Positions 45,571-56,200 of a stretch of DNA of 64,000 nucleotides are shown piece by piece. Origin of the DNA: Takakia lepidozioides (Eukaryota; Streptophyta; Takakiopsida; Takakiales; Takakiaceae); NCBI GenBank assembly GCA_030704615.1, contig CM060733.1:17980001-18044000 (forward strand). Reading direction: 5' to 3'. A program made the position numbers and the translations under genes. Position 1 is the stretch's first letter; every line of letters starts with the position of its first letter. Below the pieces are notes generated by a model. It worked only from the letters and a program-made list of their open reading frames with translations, was not told the DNA's origin and ran no database searches.

Positions 45571-48500
45571 TAATAATTGTTATGCTTAGGTTCTTCCAAA
45601 TATTGGTGGCTCATTAGTCATTCCACCCAACTTGAGGTTACTAAATAACACTAAACAAATAAAAACGTTTTGCCCCTCTCCCCCACTTTTTTTCCCCCAA
45701 TAATTATTACTAAAATTCATCATGGCTACAATCCCAAATTTATTTAAAACAAATTCCCCTGTAATTCTCTTCCATGTCATATAAATTCGGTGTAGAGGCA
45801 TATCGCGTCATAATGGAATACAGCCAAGTGCGTTGGAGATGTAATTTCGAGCAGAAAATTTAGCCTTCAATACGGAGAGCATGACATAATAATAATAAAA
45901 GTTGGCATAAAACCTCGTCGGTTTGTCGTTATATCAACAGTCTTTACAGCGCATGTAATACGCAAGGGGACTACAGACCTCACCCGTGGATCAGTAGTAA
46001 CTCGCACGCCACTTATTTACAGTACATCCCTCAAGTCATGTCGTGTGGATCAGCACAACACCGGATCAGCACAACACCAAGCAACCCTTCCGCCCCAAGT
46101 AAACCACTGTCTTCCAAAATCCTTCCATCTCCTTGTCTGCAGTCTGCACGTAGACCTGGGCCCACTCCTCCCGCACCTTGAAATCACCCACCCTACTCGA
46201 CCCTCGATCCTCCTGCACCCTCTGGTCCTTGCCTGAGCTCCCACTTTGGGCTATACCTTGCCAAAATCACCTCCGTTCTAGAACTCCCTAGCATTCCTGG
46301 ATTCCATGTGGGCCCGCATGCAATAGCCACTTTGAAGGGGCATGCAATAGCCATGTGGGCCCAATGCAAATAGCCACCCTAGTTGAGCTGAGTCAGCTTG
46401 CTAGATGTTGCATGCAATAGCCATGTGCGCCCCACATGCAATAGCCACTTTGAAGGGGCATGCAATGGCCACGTGGGCCCAATGCACGCTGCCACTTCTA
46501 TTCAGACAGCCGCTTAAGCGTCGGCTTGCCTCTAGCTGATTTGGTTTTTTGGGCGTTTGGGGTACATATAGGGGTTTAAAAAAAATAAAAATCCACTAGG
46601 CGGACGAAAAAAAAGTTGTTCTATGTCACAATTTGTACGCTATTCCTTGGATAAAGTAAGTGATACATTTCTAAGTGTTATAGTTTGACATCTTGATCTT
46701 TCTATTCTTTCGGCAATTCCTTGGACGGCCAATGAAAAGCTCGAACTGGCAGATATAGCCTGCCTTATGAACATCAATGTACAGCCCAATACCATTGGGA
46801 GGGGGGAGGAAATGACAGATGAGATCAGAGTCTGAAGCGCATACAGAGAGCTCTAGAACAAGCCAAGTGGCAATCTATAGATGGAGTTAGTAAAGATTGT
46901 TATACGTATGGTCTTTTTCTGCAACAGATATGCAGTCACGATTCTTTGCACCCGTTTTGTTACCCTCAAGGCAATGCTCGATGCATGTTGGAATCGAAAT
47001 CGTTTTCGATCCAGTGTTTAGTAGAAGGTACTTGCTCATATGCATAGCATGCAGTAGTCATCTGGGAGACTAATGGAAAGATGAATGATGTGTGATAGAT
47101 GGATTTGAGAGAGCAGGTAGAGAAATTATGCAAGACAATACAAGCTGTAGAGCAAATTCGATAGGTGGCTATGAAATGCACTTCCTAGAACAACATTATA
47201 GCATTGTGAACATTACAAGTCATTGAAATATGCTGTCAAGTATTGTCCTTCCCTTTGCCACCATTGTCGGATGTCTAGAGCTGGTGTGCTAGTATTTCTG
47301 CAGGTTGGGATATTTCAGCTTTTACTATATGACTCTGGACAACGATGTTGGTTGGGACGAAAAAATCTCTATTGACATATGACCCCTCATGAATTAAATT
47401 GTTTGACTAGATCAGAAAGAAGATTCAACAATAATTGCTCCTAGAAAAGGAGGTTTATGTGTTGAAGGTGACGATTCATCTTTTGTTCGGCAACTACCAT
47501 TTCAATATGGGGTTAGTATGGGGTGCTAGGGCTTGTGACACTAATCCGCGATCCCTCTGTAGGATGTGCACGCCTCTGGATATTGGGCACCACCTTCATG
47601 TGTTCTTTCGCTATCACCTTGTTCATTCACGATTAATCGTGAATATTGTATTTGTCAGCTGCAAAGTCTAGTGGCTTCTCAATGTTTGTTGCCAGAGTTT
47701 CAGGTCATTTGTGTACAGAACTATGGCCTTGCGCTTGCCCATAGTCACCTTGTAATTGCCCCGATAAACTCTGCCCAGACATATATATAGTGCTCATATC
47801 CGAGTTACCCATGGTTTTGGGGCTTTAGGAGGCGTAGGAAGAGAAAGATGATTTAAAGATTTTTCCGTGTGATGAACAGCTGAGACAGAAACATCTTCTA
47901 AGGGGTCCTTGAATAGCACAAGACATAGATGTCATAAATTGTTCTAGATCTTTAGGACCATAACATGTCAGGATCCCATCCTACGTTTTTATGTACTTAC
48001 TTTTGTAAGAAGTGGAAATGTGCCAAAGGAACTGCAGACCTACAAATCCACTGGAGGCCGTTTTTGTAGGAGATCTCTACTGTTTGATATCCATGATTTA
48101 AGGGTTTGGGTACTAGTAAGGATCAGAATTTGAAATAGTAATTTCGCAGAAAGTGTTGAGCTACTACAAAGGGATGCGCTTGAAATGGCTTCAAAGATTC
48201 TCTAACTTTGAATTCAAGACGGGTTCAAGACCAAGAGGAGTTCATATGCACACCATGTCCTTCATTGCAAGATTGTCTTAAGATAAAAAATATATAACAG
48301 AATTTCTTAAAAGTACATGAGCATCTACAGCATTCAAGTGGCCGGCACCAAACCTCCCCTTGAAGCTTCAGATACAGATTTCAAACAAATCATTTTCAGC
48401 AGTGTAAGAGCTGCATTACAAATATCTTTCAGAGAAAGAAGACCATGCTACAGTCTTCAGAACAACAGATCACTTCAGCTTTCAGCTCCTCCGCATGTCA

Positions 48501-48816
48501 GGGATGGGCCCTATAACTAACTGTATATGTGCGGGGTTGGCGGTGTTCAAATCTTTATTTGATGGTATTAAATAACAATGAGAGATCGGATGGCTGTAGG
48601 ATAAAGCGCCAGGCGGGGTTTGAGAGTGTGGGTGTGCTGCATTTTGATGTTTCGTGCATATAGCCTGTTCGTAGATCACGGATCAGAGATTAGCGTAGAT
48701 TACATGGCAGTACGTAGATGAATTCAATGTAACGTATGATCTTTCCTGAAGATCGATAGGATCCCGGCCGTGGTATCACCTCAGAGGTAGCGGATACATT
48801 TGCACAAGATTAGAGC
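45571..48816. other. intergenic region with short repeats
   Basis: No gene is supported. It holds a 16 bp tandem duplication (ggatcagcacaacacc at 46047-46062 and 46063-46078). It also holds two copies of about 70 bp rich in atgcaatagcca and gtgggccc (46304-46375, 46420-46491), and a fragment of a DHQ-SDH exon (46722-46775, listed separately). Confidence 0.5.
46722..46785 (-). pseudogene. fragment of a DHQ-SDH exon 9
   Basis: The run gaaaagctcgaactggc, then tagcctgccttatgaacatc, matches 53504-53545, the end of exon 9 of the intact gene 7 kb away. It has small differences and an inserted dinucleotide that breaks the frame. Only about 55-65 bp are matched and flanking intron sequence is not. 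Confidence 0.65.
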
Positions 48817-50175
48817 TCATGCTTTGACGAATTCCACGACGGAGAGATCACCCAGAGAGACGGCAATGTCCAGGCGTGAAAAGTCTGCTGCCATTGCCAA
48901 ATGCCGAAGTTCCTGCTCAGTGCGCTCCTGGGCGCCCAGTGATTGGGTGACCATCATGAGGAGGTTTTTGCGGAAGATCAGTCGAGCGGCTGCCCCATGA
49001 TCAACATCCACAGGCACCACTGATTCAACTGCTATAACCTTTCCATTGGGTGGGAGTGCCCGGTAGCAGTTCTTCAAGATCTTGATGCAATCGTCATCGC
49101 TCCAGTCATGCAATATCGACTGTTTAAATGATTCACCAGGACCCCAGTGTTAAGGGCAAGAGAATTTTCACAGCATAACCGTTAACTCATTCTTGAGTAA
49201 AGACGAGGGAAAGCAAATTGAATATCAAGTGGCACAGGGTCAGCAGGGGACCTTCATGAAGATTGCATCACCCGATGGTACACTCTCAAACATGTCGCCA
49301 CCTTTATGCTCCACACCTGGCATGCATGGGATATAAAAACTCTGATTAATACAGCACAAACCAGGGGACTTGCAAGAAAAAGAAATCGACGAAAGTGTTC
49401 AGAGCGTACCAGGATAAGAAGGGGCGGCTGCAACTACATGAGGCTGATCAAAGTTTACACCCTGAATGTGGGGGTACTTCTTAGTGATGAGGCCGAGGGA
49501 GTAGCCCCAGCCTCCCCCTACATCTATCAAATGCTTCACGTCACCGAAGCCGTGGTAAAGACTCAGGAAAAGCTGCATGGAGACCTGCGAATGGCTGGTC
49601 ATCCCTTCGTTGAATATTGCGTCAAAACGTGGATCTACAGCGGCATACTCAAACATACTCTTCCCATGTGCTTTCTTGAAAGGCTCACTGGTGTCATCCA
49701 GAACTGCGGTGTGGAGTTGCTGCCACGTTTCCATCAAAATCTGGTCCTGGCTCATCAAAAGTATGGGTCCATATTTCGGGAACCCCTCCTCATCCCTGAC
49801 AAAATAGTTGCTCACTGGCAGCAACCCGTAACGACGCACGGTCTTGCTACCATCTGACTCTTTCTCCACTGTTTCGCTGAAGAAATCCTGGCTCGCTAGC
49901 ACACGGAGAATTCGATCCAAGTAGACAGCATTGAGTTGCTTTCCTGGCATGACTTGGAGGGCAAGCTCTTCAGCTGTCAGACCTGCACCAGGTCCAGCTT
50001 TGGCTATAGTATCGGGAACGTTCAATAGAATGGCGGCTTTCAAAGCTGCAGGTACTGTGTTCATGGTGAAGAAGTCCATTGCATGTAACCATGGTTTGTA
50101 GTCTAGATCCCGCTGCCGCTGCTGCTGGAATGTGCCAGACAGCAGATCACCTTCAATGCTACCGAATGGTGCCAT
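48817..50175 (-). CDS. COMT: caffeic-acid-type O-methyltransferase
   Basis: Transfers a methyl group from S-adenosylmethionine to a hydroxyl, most likely of a phenylpropanoid or flavonoid, in the cytosol. Exons: 50175-49410 (766 bp), 49316-49252 (65 bp), 49119-48817 (303 bp), phases consistent, 377 residues, within the usual 340-380. The N-terminal dimerisation domain holds [20 protein letters not shown]. The SAM site is [15 protein letters not shown] (Gly-rich loop at 218-224), then [10 protein letters not shown] and GGDMFESVP. The catalytic His is in [10 protein letters not shown] (His281), followed by [15 protein letters not shown]. The C-terminus is [20 protein letters not shown]. The middle exon is very short. 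Plant COMT paralogs accept different substrates, so which compound is methylated cannot be told. It is a complete gene with no lesion. Confidence 0.92.
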
Positions 50176-50358
50176 GGTTGGACACTAAATCCACGGGCCA
50201 GAGTCCAAGGGCCAAAGTAGAACAGAACTACTTTCGCAGTGTGTGTTTCAACAGCAGCGAAACATAGGCCTGCAAGCAGAACAACACAGGCAGGGAGCAA
50301 GGAAACAACAAGTTGCAGCTCAACCAGTACATTGATAGAGAGACGGGGCCATCAGGAA

Positions 50359-50367
50359 TATATATAC
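50359..50367 (-). promoter_or_regulatory. possible TATA box of the O-methyltransferase gene
   Basis: The word tatatatac lies about 185 bp upstream of the start codon on the minus strand, which would give a leader of about 150 bp. Assigned by position and composition only. Confidence 0.45.
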
Positions 50368-50698
50368 AGTGCAGCTGGAACCTTAGGCCGACGTTCCATG
50401 TGACCCATTTTTCAATTTTGCTGATGGCAGTCGCCGGAAAAAATTTCTATCTGTGACCATTCCATGTGAACCCAGTGTTGACCCATTGTCGTGAGACGTG
50501 TCGGGCGTTTGCATTCCATTTTAAACTAGGCGACCTGCAATACTTGCCATAATTTAGCTGACTTGCTGACTTGCTGACTCCGTTCTCCAAGATAGTTAGT
50601 GCACTTTCTGTTCTGGGATGGGTTCCTCTAATTTGTCGGCCTCCATCGATTGCTTGGGAGGTTTTGCACTGGATGGACTTGAAGAGATTGGGTTTACA

Positions 50699-51608
50699 TA
50701 CAGTCTGCCCTGGATAAATGTTAACAGTCGGGAAAAATAACATTTAGACAAGGTTAACATATTAACAGTTTATGAAGGGGTTAGTTTAGCACATTTACAT
50801 TGACAGAATGTAACTTTTAACAAATATAAAAAATAAGAATTAACACATATGAAATAAAGTGTTATATATATATATGAACAGGGCTGGATTAACTTTAAAG
50901 GGAGAAACAATCAAACCCTTGAAGGCCGTTGGGGCCCAAACGCATGGTGAACCGTGACGGATATCCTGAAGAAGTATAACCATTAGTATATTCTATTCTC
51001 TCTTTGTTTGTGAGTTGTCTTTCATCTTCATTAATCACCTAATATCTAACTTATTAGTACAACACATATATCTAAAATCATATGTGGGTGGGCCTAACTA
51101 TCAACAACCAAAAATCGGAAAACTACATAGGTATTTCAAGAATAATTTAACTACACTCACTAGAAGACCAATCGATACCATCTACTTATAAAAGAGCTAA
51201 GGCATATGTGATCTCCTCTCTCTCGGGAAACATCCTGCATGTCAAGTCTCAAAATGCTGAACATACATTCGTTATATCTCCGAAATAACCTCCATATTAA
51301 GTCTTCAAATGTTGTACATACACTTGCTTCATCTATTCACTTTACCCACTTACTTTCTGGTCTTCTGATTGGTTATGTTTTAAGATGGAAGCTTGTCATA
51401 ATCTAATTGGAACTTATACTACTTATGGAGCATATCTCCTCTTAGGTGAAGTTAACATTTATAGAGGGCAAATTAACAAAGAGGGGAACAATTGTTGACA
51501 AGCAACACAACACATTTGCTAGTGTGCACAAGTAGGGGAGTCAATTTTTCTTAACATTTATGGTAGTTTAACATTTATAGATGTAACATTTATCCAGGGC
51601 AGACTGTA
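50699..51608. mobile_element. pogo/Tc1-mariner-like MITE with TA duplication
   Basis: Perfect terminal inverted repeats of 23 bp start with CAGTCTGCCCTGGATAAATG at 50701 and, on the other strand, at 51606. Each end is flanked by TA (50699-50700, 51607-51608). The interior (906 bp in all) is AT-rich, has repeated taacatttat words near both ends, and has no transposase frame. A CAGT start and TA target fit the pogo/Tigger branch of Tc1-mariner elements. It lies about 520 bp upstream of the O-methyltransferase start codon. Confidence 0.9.
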
Positions 51609-51960
51609 TAGAGATCCACAAATGGTTTCCAAAGCCCAATCTTTTTTGTGAAGTCAAACCCATTTTGGGATGGGGTCATAGGATGGGATAGGGTTGAAGA
51701 AAAGGAGGACTCTTGCCGAAGGTAACGTGTCCCTGCTATTCCGACGATACTGCTTTCTATTGGGAAGCTTCTATGCGGAAGATGGACAAGAGATTGGGTA
51801 GGATGTGCGTAGGCTGATGCCGCTGTGAGCGTGCTTGTGTTAAGCCGACGGACTAAAACATGAGCTTCACGTATTTAGAGAAACTGCCAAGTCCAAGAGG
51901 CAGCAAAGGCCTCAACCCCCACTATGACAGATTGCCTATGAACGAAAATGGTTCACGGAC

Positions 51961-52933
51961 ATATGAAGACGCGAACAAAGTGGCCGATGGTGGGTACTGT
52001 GATGAGTGAGTTTCGTGACTTGGATGCATCCATAAGCAGAGACGAACAACAACCGGAACTAAAAGCCTAAAAATGCTGTGAGCATCATATTGAAGGGTGT
52101 TGTATGTTAGAATGATGGTACTTAAGGAGCAGAGTAGACGTTTTGCAGTAGGTTGTTTACCTGCGCACACGATTCACGTGCTTTCTTGTTCTTGTTGTTA
52201 TCAGGAATGTTGCTGGTCCCACAAAGTTGCCCATTTCCGTCATTTCGACCAGCATACCACCAAGTTCTTAGTACAGAGGTGGTCACGCAAGATGACAGAC
52301 TCTCAAAGAAATGAACAGAAGCTTTGTATGTGTGGAATTAAGATGGCATATGTTCAACTTTCTTCTTGCACAATCAAGAAAGTGGAAGATCCTTTGCAAT
52401 CAAATTACCATCAAGTTTCAGTTCTTTTTATATTTCCTACTTCTGTCTTGATGAAAGCAGATTAGATCTTAGACCTTATAATTTGTGAGTATCTCCTCTC
52501 TTTTCACCTGCTGGATTCTCAGAAGATGTGAATAAAGTTGACAGGGGGGCCATATTTCACACCACAGCAACCCTTTGGCACCCTTGCAGAAACAAATGTA
52601 CATCACTAGTCTCTCAGTCTCCCGGATTCTTGACTCCCTTTCCAAAATAAGACCAACATTAGGTGTCTCGCAGGCCTTGCAGAGAGTATGTTGACCATTT
52701 GGACTTTCATTCATGGGAAATCGCACAAGTCACACTATAAGTCAATAAATAAGAATGAATGATTCTTTGCGATCTGTGGGGATGACTCCTACCAATCACT
52801 GGTCCAGTTCTAAGTTTCCAGATGAGACATATCAGTGTTCATATTTTCATCTTTTACGACAAGCTACAAGTCGCACTCCACCGTGGAACAAGAAAACTAG
52901 CTGCCTATCTTTGCCATATAGTGTTACTAAGCC
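51961..52933. repeat. 1 kb dispersed repeat, right copy
   Basis: Direct repeat of 341-1333. Here too no frame stays open. The copy has lost about 20 bp in total relative to the left one and has the same internal order. Confidence 0.75.
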
Positions 52934-53250
52934 AGTTGAGTAGGTGAATGACTACCTGCCCCAGCAGTCAGATTCCTAACTCTTACCAATTGATGTAGGG
53001 TTGTAAGGGACCAACTGTGGCTAGAAAATAGTGTTCGGGTCTGAAGGATAAAATATCCAGTGAAGTGTTTTGAACCGCTTGTCTTCAGAGTTTCGAAAAT
53101 GCTGTCCTGAGGAAGGCACGAAGTTGTCGGTTTTAGAAAGTGAAATGCACTGCTAATTGAACAAAAATGCTGGACCTGCTTTGGGAGGCAAGCTCACAAT
53201 ACACCCTTGCAAGGATGTGATCAACACTCTGCCGCAAGAGTGAACATTAC

Positions 53251-56200
53251 TCAGTACATAGCCTTGATGATGACCTCCCGCATCAGCTCTTTTGGAGCTG
53301 CAATGACACGAGTGTTTAGTGAATTGAGAAGGGATCTTATCCACACCACCATTTGCACTCCATTCTCTTGTGTTAAGCAAGTACCCAGAAGCATCCCACA
53401 TTTACCCTCTTGACAAACTGTTAGGTCACTTGAGGAGATCATTGAACTGGCTAATAAGGCTCAAGAAACGATGGAAAGGACAGAGATTACCTGGACGGCC
53501 TGTGAAAAGCTCGAACTGGCCAATAGCCTGCCTTATGAACATCTCCAGCCCACTCACAACTGCAGCACCTACATCTGATGCCTCCCGCAAAAGGGTTGTG
53601 ACTTTTGGTGTGTACACCGCATCAAACACGAGGCTGTATGAAGTCAATGCCTCCTGCTCAACAACAAAACAAACCTATTTTCTGTCACCAATTGCGTTCC
53701 TTCATGAGGTACCCCTAAGCAGAGCAATCTAACCAAAACATCTCACATGTCATCAAGGCAAGGAGAGAGAGCAAGATCATTATGACAATGGGAGGCCCAA
53801 AGGTACCCAACCAGAGGAAGGGAAAAGGAAAGGAAAGGACAAAGAGATGAAAACAGTCTGGGAGCACGGGGTGCTGATTTAAGGGCAGCTATTATGTAGC
53901 CTGGACCACACATGGCCGTGATTGTACTGATGTCACTCCACTACAGAAGGACCTCTTTTATTAACTCTTTTGGTTTGGCTTGTTGCAGTCTTCTGGCCAT
54001 CCACCCACACCCATATCTGTTAGAGAGTGGAAGACTCTTGCCGAAGCAGGCGTAACTTATAGTGTCACCTCACCCCGCTACTGCCTTCTGTTTGGAAGGT
54101 GACCACTTTCTAACAGCCATGGCAACACGGTTGCCCAAACCTCCCATAAGGACTCGAAAGTCCCTAGGTACCCACACATTAAGTAACCGGTTGACCCGGG
54201 ACCCCCCTTTTAAAGCTGGATTGGCTGTAATGAGTGACATAAAACATAACCCACGCAGCTTTTGAACCCACAACCACTTGTAAGGCAGCATTGTGCCCTA
54301 ACCACTCGGCCATCTGTTGGATGCTCACATCTGTTAAAAAAAGAGAGAGAGATAGGGATCAAAGCATTGTTAAAGTGAGGGAAGACGGGGGAGAAAGACC
54401 CCCTATGTAGTAACACATTGACACTAAAGCTGGATTGAGGGGTTGGTTCTACTGCTAGTCCAAGCAGGTGACACAAACCTTGGGAATAGGACATTCATGC
54501 ACATTGGGCTGCATTCCAATGGATGTCGAATTTGCCAGGACCATGCCACTTTCAGGTCGAAATGACCCCAATTTTTCTAGTTCAATTGCTTCCCCTCCCA
54601 CTGCTTCTGCCAATGCCTGCGCCCTTCCTTCAATCCCCAAAACCAGCAAAGAGCAACATCTGAAAAACTTATTTCATCATTAAAAATCATTAACTTGTAC
54701 ATAGCTGCTACCTCATAAATAGTACTACTGCCACTGAAACAGGACAAAACAGTCCAACCTGTGGTAAAAACCTGACTGGATGTCAAGGATCCCAGAACAT
54801 TACGAAGGGAACTTCTGAAATTTACCGAAATTCCTGTTGGCAATCACAACACGAGCACCCCTATGTTTGGCTCCAAATGCAAGAGCCTTGCCTGCCCCGC
54901 CAGCTCCAATGACTACAAACAACTTGCCTTCCAATGGTGACTCTGCATTTTGACTGCCAATGCCTGTAACAACAGAATTGGAAAAACACTTCCGCCATTC
55001 AGAAGACCAAAATTTGCAAGCTTGAAGGAACTGTAAATAGTAAAAGAAGTTAACTGGTGGTGTCTACATAAGAAGTAACAATCCAATCCCACAAGCAAAT
55101 CCACCTTACTACTGGTGATCTGTTGCAAGAGGAAAACAGAAAAGAAAATTTACAGACACTTGAAGATGTCATCCTTCTGTCCACATTTCAGGACAAGTTT
55201 TTCTATCTGCCCAATGCCAAACATCCTGTCACATGTTCAAGTCTCTGTTAATCACTAGTTGTGAACACCTCACACCTCACTCCTCTCGTCAATCCCACAC
55301 CAGAAACCATTCATATCCAAATCCCTCTTATTCAAAACACCACAAAGCACTGAGGCAGTTTCATGCTCTCTCCATCTTCTCAGCACCTTTTTCCCGTAGG
55401 CCATCCTCTATGGCAGTGATGGCACCCTCACAATCAGTGTTGTAGCCCACCAACTTCCCATCACTTCTCCGTACAATGGTGTTGACTGCACCAATTGCCT
55501 GCCTTATCCATAACCAACCCAGTGGACGTTGTCATGAATCATGCATCTACTTGATAGCTTGCAGTCCCAATCTTAAGTACATAATTTCTTTGACAAACCA
55601 TGACGGGAGATACATTTGTGTTTGATTGTGACCTGGTTTTATTTTACCTAATTCTGTCCTTAATGAAGTTCTATCCCTCCTTTTCAAAAGATTGAGTCAG
55701 GTGGTATGTGGAGGGTGGCATCTGATATCTTGCCCTAAGACCATGGAAGATACTCGGCATAAGAGAGAACTGCTTGCAAAACTATAAAATGCATTGCATA
55801 TGTAGTAATAGAAACACAGACATGGTGCACATGTTGTGAGTGTTTGAAATTGTAATGACAGACCTTAGCCATGGGATCGATTTCATCACAGCACTTCAAT
55901 GCCGCCTCCTTGTGTGGGATGGTGACACTGCCGCAGGGTGAGCCATACACATGATATGAGTACCTTTATGTCAAAAGCACCGAGTTTGAAATATTTGAGG
56001 GTATAATTTAAAACGAGAAACTAATCAGCCTTGTCCACTAATTTGTGCTCTAGAGACAATGCAATATGCCAATTAAATATGCCGATAGCTTCTGAGTCTA
56101 CTAAAGCTAGAGAGAAAAACCACTATGGACAGGAACATAAATGGTCAGACGCTAGACATTGAAACCCAAAAATGTGCCAAAGACCCCACACCTGCTTAAA

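Noticed and set aside
47435-47790. Plus-strand frames suggesting a polyprotein remnant
   Set aside because: The resemblance is only to general retroelement composition; no motif could be pointed to.
54240-54312. tRNA-Leu or tRNA-Ser gene
   Set aside because: The acceptor stem is not closed and the box B is damaged. It is the head of a SINE in an intron.
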